From: an actinobacterium acMicro-4
GTDB lineage: Bacteria; Actinomycetota; Actinomycetes; Actinomycetales; Microbacteriaceae
NCBI GenBank assembly: GCA_000754445.1
Contig: JNSD01000002.1
Location: 1-64,000 of the forward strand
DNA: 64,000 nucleotides
Direction of reading: 5' to 3'
The position numbers were made by a program, and so were the translations under genes. Position 1 is the first letter of the stretch, and every line of letters starts with the position of its first letter. This document shows, piece by piece, positions 21,526 through 29,736 of this stretch. The notes under the pieces are model-generated. The model saw only the letters and a list, made by a program, of their open reading frames with translations. It did not search any database and had not been told where the DNA came from.

Positions 21526-21659
21526 CCAATCTGTCTGAAGATGGACTAGCACTCGAGGGTTAGCGCCTGACTCGGGTCGTTCCGGACCCCGAGGCCTGTC
21601 CACAACTCACCACACTTCGCCAACGTCGTAAGCGCCCCGACTCATCGGGCAGTCCAGCG

Positions 21660-21977
21660 ATGTCATACGTTATGTATTACGCTGTGACTAATTGTGATGA
21701 AGCTGACTGGTTGTATCGGGGTGACTACATGAGGGTGCGACACGGTGTCACCCCGGGCGAAGCTAACCAGGCGCTGTCTGATCCAGAGCGCGTGACCATA
21801 GAACCCGATCCATCAAGTCTGAGCGGCAGGGGTGTCCGGGTTATTGGCCTCACTCGCCAGGGGCGTCTTCTCACGGTCATCACTCTCCGACTTGAAGGCA
21901 CTGTGTGGGGCGTGAACGGGTGGGACGCCAATCCCACCGATCATCGACGCTATATCCAAGGAGGTGGGTTGTGGTGA
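21660..21977 (+). CDS. Putative toxin of a toxin-antitoxin pair (BrnT-like)
   Basis: The 105-aa protein has the pattern RHGVTPGEANQALSDPERV, then VIGLTRQGRLLTVITL and a C-terminal GVNGWDANPTDHRRY. This resembles the RNase-fold BrnT/RelE-like toxins common in Actinobacteria. The stop overlaps the start of a ribbon-helix-helix protein, and toxin-first order is that of brnTA. The exact start is uncertain (ATG 21660 or a later one); no SD is visible for it. Assignment to the BrnT group is by pattern only. Confidence 0.62.
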   Translation: MSYVMYYAVTNCDEADWLYRGDYMRVRHGVTPGEANQALSDPERVTIEPDPSSLSGRGVRVIGLTRQGRLLTVITLRLEGTVWGVNGWDANPTDHRRYIQGGGLW

Positions 21978-22297
21978 GAGAAGAGCTGGAGCGAAGCCTG
22001 AAACGTGAAGCGGAATATGCCGAAAGTCACCAGGATGAGCCGATTCGTGAGGGAAGTATCGTCACCCATCGAGGGCAGCGCTCTCAGATGTTGTCGATTC
22101 GCATGTCCGAGGCAGAGTATTCAGCTCTGGAGAGGGTTGCTCTAGCCGAGGACATACCTATCTCGAGGCTTGCTCGCGAGTGGATTGCGGAGAAGCTAGC
22201 CACCGAGGGTTCTCCCAGAGACGTTGCCGAACTAGCTGACGCAGTGGCGGTGCTGGCGCAGCGGCTTTCTGCCCTTGCGTCAAGTCGCCCACAGTAG
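21971..22297 (+). CDS. Ribbon-helix-helix antitoxin-like protein
   Basis: The protein of about 108 aa contains QMLSIRMSEAEYSALERVA, a beta-strand plus helix typical of RHH/CopG DNA-binding proteins, then EDIPISRLAREWIAEKL. A strong SD AAGGAGGT lies just upstream, at 21958-21965. GTG 21971 (or 21974) overlaps the toxin stop. It probably neutralises the upstream toxin and represses the operon. The track's 21905 start is inside the toxin gene. Confidence 0.68.
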   Translation: MVREELERSLKREAEYAESHQDEPIREGSIVTHRGQRSQMLSIRMSEAEYSALERVALAEDIPISRLAREWIAEKLATEGSPRDVAELADAVAVLAQRLSALASSRPQ

Positions 22298-22349
22298 CGG
22301 GCCCCAGGATCGGAGACGATGCCAGAGCCCGCTGTTGTTGGTGGTTGCT

Positions 22350-22721
22350 TTAGAGAACAGCCAACGCGAAGGCCGCAATGATTCCGAGGCTGAAGACGAC
22401 CATGAGGGCCTGCGTCAGGTTGAGGAAAGTGCCGCTTCGCGAGATGTTCTGAGCAACTGCGCCGAGTTTGCTGAGCTTTCCGAGTTCCTCGACAACGCTG
22501 CGTGCCTCACGAATGATGGCAAATTGTGTCAAGATTCCGAGCGACCCCACTGTCACCAGGAATGCTGCAGCAAAGATGATGGAACCCTGGGACGCTTCAT
22601 CAGCGAATCCCATCACGGAGAGAGCAACGAGGACGGCGAGAGCCACCAACGAGTGAAACTGAGTTTTGATGAGTTGCGAGCGCTTGTCGTTCCAAAGCTC
22701 GACGAGGTCTTTTTCTGTCAT
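22350..22721 (-). CDS. Membrane protein of unknown function (three predicted TM)
   Basis: The 123-aa protein starts MTEKDLVELWNDKRSQ with SD AAAGGAC a few bases upstream. Predicted TM segments are about 25-42 (SLVALAVLVALSVMGFAD), 48-68 (SIIFAAAFLVTVGSLGILT) and 102-122 (QALMVVFSLGIIAAFALAVL). Not recognised as a family. It stands alone between the TA pair and trhO. Confidence 0.7.
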   Translation of the reverse strand: MTEKDLVELWNDKRSQLIKTQFHSLVALAVLVALSVMGFADEASQGSIIFAAAFLVTVGSLGILTQFAIIREARSVVEELGKLSKLGAVAQNISRSGTFLNLTQALMVVFSLGIIAAFALAVL

Positions 22722-22865
22722 GACAGTCCTTTGGGGTGAAGTGTGCTGGCTGGTCCAACATGTCCCGACAATATCTCATGGGGGCTGAGAGTGTCCTGGC
22801 CCAAACTCCGGCCTCCCGGGTACTGCTGGATTGGGCGAGAGATGCACTCGGGCCACCGCCACTCG

Positions 22866-22871
22866 TAAACT
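22866..22871 (+). promoter_or_regulatory. -10 box of leaderless trhO promoter
   Basis: TAAACT ends 6 nt before the trhO ATG and no SD is present, so the mRNA is probably leaderless. Confidence 0.55.
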
Positions 22872-22877
22872 GCAACT

Positions 22878-23762
22878 ATGGCGGTGTACAAGGTTCTGTT
22901 GTTCTATACCTTCACGCCCCTCGCCGACCCCGAAGCAATCCGGCTGTGGCAAAGGGATCTGTGCGAATCGTTGGGTCTCGGCGGGAGAATCCTGATTTCT
23001 CCGGGTGGCATCAACGGCACCGTCGGAGGGGAACTGGGGTCCGTCAAGAAGTATTGGCGCAAGACTCGCGAGTATGCACCGTTCAAGGACATTGATTTCA
23101 AGTGGAGCGAGGGCACGAGCCCCGATGATTTCCCTCGCCTCAAGGTTCGGGTCCGAGGTGAACTGGTGGGCTTCGGCGCCCCTGACGAGCTAGAAGTCAC
23201 TGCTGCGGGAGTGATGGGGGGAGGCATTCACCTGAAGCCCGAAGAGTTGCATCAGCTTGTCTTGGACAAGGAGGTCACGTTCTTTGATGGGCGCAACAAG
23301 TGGGAGGCGGACATCGGTCGCTTCAAGAACGCGGTCGTTCCCGATGTTGCGACCTCTCATGACTTCGCTCGTGAGCTCGACAGTGGGAAGTATGACCACC
23401 TCAAGGACAAGCCCGTTGTCACCTACTGCACCGGTGGGGTGAGGTGTGAGGTGCTCTCGGCCATGATGATTAAACGCGGGTTTAGAGAGGTCTATCAACT
23501 AGATGGCGGAATCGTCCGCTACGGGGAAGCGTTTGGCGATTCTGGCCTCTGGGAGGGTTCCCTCTATATATTCGATAACCGCAAAGCGGTCACGTTCACC
23601 TCTGACGCGGCGGTAATCGGGGTGTGCTCTAGCTGTGGTGAACCATCATCGCGGATGGAGAACTGCGCTGATCTGGCATGCCGTCAACAATTGGTGGTCT
23701 GTGGCGTATGCGCCGAGGGCACGGTGAACTGTCACGACCACACGCGCACGCTTCGCACCTAA
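22878..23762 (+). CDS. trhO: tRNA uridine(34) hydroxylase TrhO (rhodanese domain)
   Basis: The 294-aa protein of the YceA/TrhO family makes ho5U at the tRNA wobble position using oxygen. The N-terminal domain shows [13 protein letters not shown] near residue 38. The rhodanese domain (about 125-225) has the Cys loop [18 protein letters not shown]-terminal Cys-rich part ([22 protein letters not shown]) could bind metal. Length is normal for actinobacterial members. The former label is rhodanese-related sulfurtransferase. Confidence 0.92.
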   Translation: MAVYKVLLFYTFTPLADPEAIRLWQRDLCESLGLGGRILISPGGINGTVGGELGSVKKYWRKTREYAPFKDIDFKWSEGTSPDDFPRLKVRVRGELVGFGAPDELEVTAAGVMGGGIHLKPEELHQLVLDKEVTFFDGRNKWEADIGRFKNAVVPDVATSHDFARELDSGKYDHLKDKPVVTYCTGGVRCEVLSAMMIKRGFREVYQLDGGIVRYGEAFGDSGLWEGSLYIFDNRKAVTFTSDAAVIGVCSSCGEPSSRMENCADLACRQQLVVCGVCAEGTVNCHDHTRTLRT

Positions 23763-23949
23763 GCGGGTTGAATCGCGCTCTCGCACGGCCGCACTGCCTC
23801 GACAGACGCCAGGTTCAAAAACGGCAACGCCACAGATTCTGAGTCCGACCAGGAGAACGAAGCCAAGGATGACTAACCCGATGTCAGCAAGAGGTATGCC
23901 TGAATTTAGGGTGTGCGATGGTGGTGTTTCTTGGGTTTGGCTGAGTTGA

Positions 23950-25761
23950 TTACTCGAGGAGCGCACCGAGCTCGAGCCAGCGTGTTTCCAGGGCAGACTT
24001 GTCGTTTTCTAGGCTGGATCGCTCCGAGGCCAGAGGGCCCATGGTGTCGTAATCATCGGGTGCCACGGCCAGCAACGCGACGTCCAAGGCCGCAAGCTTC
24101 TGGTCGATGTTGCCCATTTTGGTCTGGAGGGAGTTGAGTTCTTTTTCGGCCAGACGCCGTTCTTTGCTTCCTGCGCGCAGCGCGGACGCCACGTTGGCCT
24201 GTGAGGTGGGGGATGTTCCCGGGGCTTCGAGAGTGATGTGGGTGAGCGCTCGTGAATCCTTGGCCTTCTCGAGGGTGAGGTACTGATCGATTCCCCCTGG
24301 CATATGTCTAAACTCGCCCTCGATAATTGCGTACTGCTGATCGGTGACTCTCTCCAGGAGGTAACGGTCGTGGGAGACGACAATTAATGTGCCAGGCCAC
24401 GTATCCAGCAGGTCCTCCATCGCTCGCAACATGTCGGTGTCGAGGTCGTTGGTGGGTTCATCTAGCAACAGGACGTTGGGTTCCCTGAGGAGCTCGAGGA
24501 GGAACTGGAGACGGCGTTTCTGACCACCGCTCAACTCGAAGACTCTCGCTGAGAGGTGCGCAGAGCTAAAGCCGAGCCGCTCGAGTAGTTGGCCAGGCGT
24601 TACTTCGACCCCTCCTGCTCTGTAACTCGTCTTGTGCCTGGCGATGACCTCGCTGACGCGGTCATTGGCTACCTCGTCGAGTGTGGCAAGCCGCTGATCC
24701 AACAAACTCAAGTTCACCGTGGAGCCTCGGCTGATTCTTCCGGTCGTCGGGGACTGGGACCCGCTAAGGAGCGCCAGCAGAGTGGATTTGCCGGCACCGT
24801 TGGCGCCCAGGATGCCGGTGCGCTCGCCAGGCGCTAGGCGCCAGGTGAGTGGCTTGAGAATTACGGTGTCGCCAAAGCTCACGGAGACCTCGTCCAGCTC
24901 AATGACCTTCTTGCCTAGTCGCGTGGTCGAGAGCTGGCTGAGTGTTACAGGATCCCGTATTTCTGGAACGTCGCTGATGAGTGCCTGGGCGGCCTCGATT
25001 CGAAACTTGGGCTTAGCCGTCCTCGCGGGGGCGCCGCGGCGAAGCCACGCAAGTTCTTTCTTGAGGAGGTTCTGACGTTTTGCCTCCGAGACCTGGGAGC
25101 TGCGATCTCGCTCCACCCGTTGGAGAATATAGGCGGCATAGCCACCCTCGTAAATATCCATGGTGGTGTCGTGTACTTCCCACGTCATTTCGGTGGCCGC
25201 GTCGAGGAACCAGCGATCGTGTGTGACCACGACGAGAGCTCCACTGCCCACCGGCCAGCGCCGGTTCAGGTGATCGGCTAGCCATGCAACACCGGTGACA
25301 TCCAAATGGTTGGTGGGCTCGTCCAAGAAAATGACATCCCAGTCTTGAACCAGCAGAGCGGCGAGTGACACTCGCCGACTTTGGCCACCGCTGAGGTCGC
25401 CGATTTTTCCTGACCACGGAACATCAGAGAGTAGTCCCGTGATGACGTCGCGAACGCGAGCGTCACCGGCCCACTCATGCTCTTCTCGCTCGCCGACCAC
25501 CACTGTTTTCACGAGGTGCTCTGGGGGATAGAGGTCGGTTTGGTCGAGCATGCCCACTCGAACGCCACCGCGGAGAATCACCTCACCAGAATCAGGAGCC
25601 AATCGCCTCGCCAGAAGTCGAATCAGGCTTGATTTACCCTCGCCATTTCTTCCCACAACGCCAATGCGGTCACCGTCGTTGATGCCAACAGTGAGAGACT
25701 CGAGAACGACTTTGGTGGGGAATTCCAGGTGAAGGTTATTGGCGCCGAGTAAATGTCCCAC
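23950..25761 (-). CDS. ABC-F family ATPase (Uup-like)
   Basis: The 603-aa soluble protein has two ABC domains and no membrane segments. Domain 1 has GRNGEGKSSLIRLL and DLSGGQSRR with LDEPTNHLD; domain 2 has GANGAGKSTLLALL and LSGGQKRRLQF with LDEPTNDLD. A linker and a C-terminal coiled coil (about 540-603, RRLAEKELNSLQTKM) follow. ABC-F proteins act on the ribosome. A -10 TAGGCT sits exactly 6 nt before the GTG, so it is likely leaderless. Antibiotic protection cannot be inferred from sequence alone. Confidence 0.92.
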   Translation of the reverse strand: MGHLLGANNLHLEFPTKVVLESLTVGINDGDRIGVVGRNGEGKSSLIRLLARRLAPDSGEVILRGGVRVGMLDQTDLYPPEHLVKTVVVGEREEHEWAGDARVRDVITGLLSDVPWSGKIGDLSGGQSRRVSLAALLVQDWDVIFLDEPTNHLDVTGVAWLADHLNRRWPVGSGALVVVTHDRWFLDAATEMTWEVHDTTMDIYEGGYAAYILQRVERDRSSQVSEAKRQNLLKKELAWLRRGAPARTAKPKFRIEAAQALISDVPEIRDPVTLSQLSTTRLGKKVIELDEVSVSFGDTVILKPLTWRLAPGERTGILGANGAGKSTLLALLSGSQSPTTGRISRGSTVNLSLLDQRLATLDEVANDRVSEVIARHKTSYRAGGVEVTPGQLLERLGFSSAHLSARVFELSGGQKRRLQFLLELLREPNVLLLDEPTNDLDTDMLRAMEDLLDTWPGTLIVVSHDRYLLERVTDQQYAIIEGEFRHMPGGIDQYLTLEKAKDSRALTHITLEAPGTSPTSQANVASALRAGSKERRLAEKELNSLQTKMGNIDQKLAALDVALLAVAPDDYDTMGPLASERSSLENDKSALETRWLELGALLE

Positions 25762-25801
25762 TGCTTGAGCCTAGCCCTGGCACGGGAGGCGCCCGGTCGA
25801 C

Positions 25802-26308
25802 CTAGGAGGACTTGGCGAGTTTCTTGGGACTCGCGGGCTGGTGAGCGTTTTCGGCGTGCCGGGTTATGAGAATTGCTAGCACCAGAGCGACGACTATTCC
25901 GCCGTTGACAATCAGCTCGATAATCCCTCGGTCGAATGCTTCTGCCGTCTTTCCCGTGGAGAGCGTGAGCGAGGAACCTACCGACAATATGTGTCGGACC
26001 GAGGCGATGACACCGATGATGAGGAAGCGGCTGAGTTGGTAGAAGCCGTTGCTGAACCTGGCGATGACTGTGCGGGCGATTTCCAAGATGATGACCACAA
26101 ACAAAATGTCGTTGACTGCCTGCAACATCCCAGTGGGGAAGAAGGGTGTCGTCGTCGCGAGTCGCACCACGGCGAACACCAGTGCGCCAAGAGCTACCAC
26201 GAACAAAAGAACAGTCAAGACGACGTGGAAGACGTCCTCCGCCATGTCAAGAACCTTGGCGGGTATCATCGGTGCTTCTTCACTGCCCCGTGCAGAGTTG
26301 CTGGCCAT
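25802..26308 (-). CDS. PsiE-like phosphate-starvation family membrane protein
   Basis: The 168-aa protein has four hydrophobic segments (VLTVLLFVVALGALVFAVV, ILFVVIILEIARTVIARF, FLIIGVIASVRHILS, VVALVLAILITR). The segment ILEIARTVIARFSNGFYQ plus RFLIIGVIASVRHIL matches the PsiE family. Role unknown beyond induction by phosphate starvation in E. coli. A TAGACT box and an SD-like CGAGGA precede the ATG. It diverges from the DUF368 gene. Confidence 0.8.
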   Translation of the reverse strand: MASNSARGSEEAPMIPAKVLDMAEDVFHVVLTVLLFVVALGALVFAVVRLATTTPFFPTGMLQAVNDILFVVIILEIARTVIARFSNGFYQLSRFLIIGVIASVRHILSVGSSLTLSTGKTAEAFDRGIIELIVNGGIVVALVLAILITRHAENAHQPASPKKLAKSS

Positions 26309-26420
26309 GGAGTCCTCGTTTCTGGTCTGAGTCTAGTGTGGACCCAAGTAGCCCAAAGCGATAGAGGTGCCCTCGGCGCGTAGTCCAGCTCATTGTTGAC
26401 GGCCTTCGGTAGTTTCGTTG

Positions 26421-27350
26421 GTGAGCGAGGAAGCAGGGGTGAGGGTGGAGAGAATTGGTGGGCTCCTGCGTGCACTTGGCAATCTTGCTCGGGGCGTGGC
26501 CATCGGCGTGGCCGAGATTATCCCCGGTGTCTCTGGCGGGACTGTTGCTCTCATTGTCGGTGTGTACCAGAGCCTCATTGGCGCGGCCTCCCACGTGGTC
26601 CGCTCCTTCACACTGGCTCTCTCCGCCCATGGCCGGCGACGCATGTCCAGCGAGATCGCCCACATTCGGTTTGTGATTGTCGCGCCGGTTCTTGTGGGGA
26701 TGGTTGCTGGCATCTTTGTAGGAGCTGCGCTGCTGGAACCTGTCATTGTTGCTCACCCCGTTGAGACGAGGGCGGTGTTTGCAGGGCTGATACTTGCCTC
26801 GCTCTGGGTTCCGATCACGATGGTCGGCTCGGGGTGGAATCTGCGCATGATGGCACTGGCAGCACTCGGGGCCACCGCGAGTTTTCTCTTCACCGGCCTT
26901 CCGGTGTTGGCCGGCGCCTCTGACTCACTGTGGTGGGTTGCCCCTGCAGCGGCGATAGCGGTTTGTGCTCTTGTTCTGCCCGGCGTCTCTGGATCGTTCC
27001 TGTTGGTGACACTCGGGATGTATGAGCCAACGCTCGCCGCGGTGAACGATCGGGACTTTGGGTATCTGGGGGTTTTTGTCCTTGGCGCGATCATTGGTCT
27101 GTCGGCTTTTGTGGGCATGCTGCAGTGGCTGCTCGAACACCGCAGAGTTCTCACCTTGGTCGTCATGACTGGTTTGATGGCGGGGTCGTTGCGAGCACTG
27201 TGGCCATGGCAGGGGGAGAACCGGGAGCTTCTCGCCATGCCGGAGGGTGGTCTGGTGATGTGGGGCTGGAGCGTCGTGGCGGGGCTCGTCGTCGTTGTCG
27301 TTATTGCTCTGGAAAGGTTCCTGCAAGCTCGCGTTAACCCACAAGAGTGA
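26421..27350 (+). CDS. DUF368 polytopic membrane protein (PopT-like)
   Basis: The protein of about 309 aa carries the family signature RGVAIGVAEIIPGVSGGTVA near residue 23 and a second inverted-repeat copy VLPGVSGSFLLVTLGMYEP near 188, with about eight TM segments. DUF368 proteins (PopT) were reported as undecaprenyl-phosphate flippases that recycle the lipid carrier for wall synthesis. The start could be GTG 26421 or GTG 26439, the latter with GAGGAAG 5 nt upstream. It is tightly followed by an ArsC-like gene. Confidence 0.88.
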   Translation: MSEEAGVRVERIGGLLRALGNLARGVAIGVAEIIPGVSGGTVALIVGVYQSLIGAASHVVRSFTLALSAHGRRRMSSEIAHIRFVIVAPVLVGMVAGIFVGAALLEPVIVAHPVETRAVFAGLILASLWVPITMVGSGWNLRMMALAALGATASFLFTGLPVLAGASDSLWWVAPAAAIAVCALVLPGVSGSFLLVTLGMYEPTLAAVNDRDFGYLGVFVLGAIIGLSAFVGMLQWLLEHRRVLTLVVMTGLMAGSLRALWPWQGENRELLAMPEGGLVMWGWSVVAGLVVVVVIALERFLQARVNPQE

Positions 27351-27361
27351 CTGTAAGTCAC

Positions 27362-27763
27362 ATGTCTACCCCCACTGTTTTGTTTGTCTGCGTTCACAAC
27401 GCTGGTCGCTCACAGATGGCCGCCGGTTACCTTCGTCAGCTCGCAGGCGATCGGGTAACAGTTCTCTCAGCAGGCTCCGCGCCGGCAGATTCGTTGAACC
27501 CGGCCGCTGTTGCAGTCATGGCCGAAGAGGGCATTGATATCGCCAGCGAAGTGCCCCGACTGTTGAGCGTGGACTCTGTGAAAGCCAGTGACGTTGTCAT
27601 CACCATGGGGTGTGGCGATGCGTGCCCAGTCTTCCCGGGCAAGCGCTATGAGGATTGGGAGCTAGAAGACCCAGCAGGACAAGATCTCGATCGGGTTCGT
27701 GACATCAGAGACGATATTCGCCGGCGTATTGAAAAGCTTCTGGAGGGGTTGCTGGTTCCCTAA
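27362..27763 (+). CDS. arsC: Arsenate reductase, low-MW phosphatase fold
   Basis: The protein of about 133 aa has the P-loop VCVHNAGRSQMAAGYL (Cx5R) near residue 10 and the redox region MGCGDACPVFPGKRYEDWEL, typical of thioredoxin-coupled arsenate reductases. It would reduce arsenate to arsenite or act as a phosphotyrosine phosphatase. The ATG at 27362 matches family N-termini; GTG 27347 overlapping the DUF368 stop is an alternative. No arsenic efflux gene is adjacent. Confidence 0.85.
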   Translation: MSTPTVLFVCVHNAGRSQMAAGYLRQLAGDRVTVLSAGSAPADSLNPAAVAVMAEEGIDIASEVPRLLSVDSVKASDVVITMGCGDACPVFPGKRYEDWELEDPAGQDLDRVRDIRDDIRRRIEKLLEGLLVP

Positions 27764-27776
27764 GCGGTCACCATTC

Positions 27777-27782
27777 TAGGCT
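27777..27782 (+). promoter_or_regulatory. -10 box of leaderless SDR promoter
   Basis: TAGGCT ends 6 nt before ATG 27789. This supports ATG 27789 over GTG 27786 as the start. Confidence 0.5.
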
Positions 27783-27788
27783 GGAGTG

Positions 27789-28541
27789 ATGAGCACACCG
27801 GGGTGGGCGTTGATCACAGGGGCTAGTAGCGGACTGGGGGCCGTGTACGCCAGGGCTCTTGCTGGCGCGGGGCACCCACTCGTCTTGGTCGCCCGGGACA
27901 CGACACGACTAGAGAGTCTTGCCACTGCCATCTCCCGGGAGTGGGGCGTTTTGACCACCGTGCTCCCAGCAGATCTTCACCTCGATGCCGATCGCCGACG
28001 TGTGGCGGAGCGTCTCAGGGATTCGCGGTACCCCGTTGACGTGCTCATCAACAATGCCGGCTACGGGATTAGCGGGAACCTGGCTGATAGCGATGAGCGG
28101 GAGGAAACCAATCACCTGGCCATCCACGTCACTGCGCCTCTCGAACTCACCAAAGCGGCGCTTCCTGGAATGGTGGAGCGCGGCCACGGCAGGGTAGTAA
28201 TTGTCTCCAGCGTCGCTGGTTACCTTGCTAGGGGAACGTACTCAGCCCACAAGGCGTGGGGGCTATCCCTAGCTAGGTCTCTCAACGAGACCTATCGTCG
28301 CGACGGGGTCCATGTGAGTGCTGTGGCACCTGGGTTCACGAGAACCGAGTTCCATGAGCGCATGGGCATGAACGTGTCGGGGATTCCCCACTTCATGTGG
28401 TTGAGCGCTGAGGATGTGGTGGCGAGCAGTTTGCGCGCCGTTGAAGCGGGCAAGGCCGTGGTAATCCCCAGCCTTCGCTATCGCACTCTCGTTGGGATCG
28501 CACAGATTCTTCCCCGGCGACTCCACCAGGGTGGCGTCTAG
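27789..28541 (+). CDS. Short-chain dehydrogenase/reductase
   Basis: The 250-aa oxidoreductase has the Rossmann motif ITGASSGLGAVYARAL near residue 9, NNAGYG near 88, a Ser in IVSSVAGY and the catalytic YSAHK near 152. NADPH preference is suggested by an Arg after the second strand (VARDTTRLES). Substrate unknown. Its end overlaps the oppositely oriented LRV gene by 4 nt. Confidence 0.87.
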   Translation: MSTPGWALITGASSGLGAVYARALAGAGHPLVLVARDTTRLESLATAISREWGVLTTVLPADLHLDADRRRVAERLRDSRYPVDVLINNAGYGISGNLADSDEREETNHLAIHVTAPLELTKAALPGMVERGHGRVVIVSSVAGYLARGTYSAHKAWGLSLARSLNETYRRDGVHVSAVAPGFTRTEFHERMGMNVSGIPHFMWLSAEDVVASSLRAVEAGKAVVIPSLRYRTLVGIAQILPRRLHQGGV

Positions 28542-28993
28542 GCGGGAATGAGGTCTGAGTCTTCTCGTAGAGAGACCTTCCACGCTACGAGTTTTTGGAC
28601 AGTCGGGCTAGCGTCACTCTCCAAGAGCTCCATCGCATCAGCCGGAACGCTGTAGTTGATGGCGACGAAAGCGCGAACGGTGTCATCGCTGTCTGTGGCA
28701 AGCGTGCGCAGAACGTCGCAGGGTGTTGCCTGATTGCGAGCCAGGCACGCTCGCACTCCGGGGTCCGGGTCCTTCGCAAGCGCTTCGTACACCTCGAGGG
28801 GCGCGTGGTACGACAGTGCGGCGCTCTCCCGAATTTTGGGGTTGGCGTCTGTGGATAGCCGACGAATACGCTCCACCTTGGACGTGGTGATGGCCGGAGA
28901 GAGAAATGCTGCCACCGGGTCGTCCCCGGCGAGGCGAGTTTCACCGGAGAGTTGCTGGCGCTGGGCGGTGGTGTTAAACCTGATGCACGACAT
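28538..28993 (-). CDS. Leucine-rich-repeat-variant (LRV/HEAT-like) protein
   Basis: The protein of about 151 aa is built of repeated helical units near 24 residues long: RIRRLSTDANPKIRESAALS, VYEALAKDPDPGVRACLARN, VLRTLATDSDDTVRAFVAIN, AMELLESDASPTVQKLVAWK. The shared D-xxPxVR pattern is typical of LRV repeats. No catalytic motif. It is probably a small protein-interaction scaffold. The start is uncertain (28993, 29032 or 29041). Confidence 0.72.
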   Translation of the reverse strand: MSCIRFNTTAQRQQLSGETRLAGDDPVAAFLSPAITTSKVERIRRLSTDANPKIRESAALSYHAPLEVYEALAKDPDPGVRACLARNQATPCDVLRTLATDSDDTVRAFVAINYSVPADAMELLESDASPTVQKLVAWKVSLREDSDLIPA

Positions 28994-29083
28994 GGCTTCA
29001 TGGTAGGGGGCGGGGTTGGCCTTTTCCGGCATTGACGCCAAGAATTCCGCTGAGAAATGACTGACAATCGCGCTGCGACTCCT

Positions 29084-29088
29084 ACACT
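29084..29088 (+). promoter_or_regulatory. Leaderless -10 (TACACT, from 29083) before pgsA-like gene
   Basis: TACACT at 29083-29088 ends 6 nt before the ATG at 29095, the spacing typical of leaderless promoters in this window. Confidence 0.5.
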
Positions 29089-29094
29089 GGGCTC

Positions 29095-29736
29095 ATGAGT
29101 CTTGACAATGACGTGAGTTCGAGGGTCTTCACTCTCGCCAACCTTGTCAGCGTCATTCGACTGATGGCCATCCCGGTGTTTCTCTATCTCGTTATTGAGG
29201 ACCGGTTACTGGCAGCGTTCATCCTTCTCGTGGCGGCAGTATTGACTGACTTCGTCGATGGCCTGATTGCAAGGCGGATGAATCAGATCACCCGCCTTGG
29301 CCAGTTCTTGGACCCCTTCGCGGACCGACTTTTCATTGCCGCCACTGTCGTGGCGCTCGCGATCCAAGGTGTCGTGCCGTGGTGGTTCGTTGTTGCCGTG
29401 ATGTTGCGAGACGCGCTCTTGGGTGTTGGTGGAATCGTCATGTCCCGCTTCGGCCACGGGACTTTGCCCGTGAAGTGGTGGGGGAAGGTCGCAACGTTTG
29501 GACTGCTCTTTGTTCTTCCCCTGTTTTTGTTGAGCGTGATGGTCACCGAACACGTCTCGACATCGGTCGGCCAAACGCTGATGGCGATTGCCTGGCCCAT
29601 CGCTGTTGTGGCAGTGGCGCTCTATTGGGTGGTCGGGTTTTCTTATCTTTTTGATGCGATTCGTCTCGCGAAAGAGGTGACTCGCGAGAGTGGTGAATCT
29701 TCCGATAGGGTGAATCCGTCTAACGAGGGAGTGTGA
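29095..29736 (+). CDS. CDP-alcohol phosphatidyltransferase (PgsA-like)
   Basis: The 213-aa membrane enzyme joins a CDP-diacylglycerol phosphatidyl group to an alcohol. The full motif DFVDGLIARRMNQITRLGQFLDPFAD (Dx2DGx2ARx8Gx3Dx3D) spans about residues 43-68, and about five TM segments are visible. The product could be phosphatidylglycerol phosphate or another phospholipid. The stop overlaps the FHA gene start. In mycobacteria the same position next to garA holds pgsA3. Confidence 0.88.
   Translation: MSLDNDVSSRVFTLANLVSVIRLMAIPVFLYLVIEDRLLAAFILLVAAVLTDFVDGLIARRMNQITRLGQFLDPFADRLFIAATVVALAIQGVVPWWFVVAVMLRDALLGVGGIVMSRFGHGTLPVKWWGKVATFGLLFVLPLFLLSVMVTEHVSTSVGQTLMAIAWPIAVVAVALYWVVGFSYLFDAIRLAKEVTRESGESSDRVNPSNEGV

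Noticed and set aside
23646-23966. Minus-strand 106-aa ORF with a hydrophobic stretch after trhO
   Set aside because: It is antisense to the end of trhO, has no SD and no recognisable motif; it probably reflects chance.
27347-27361. GTGACT-GTA-AGTCAC inverted repeat at the DUF368/arsC junction
   Set aside because: It overlaps a stop and start codon and is too short to claim as operator or terminator.
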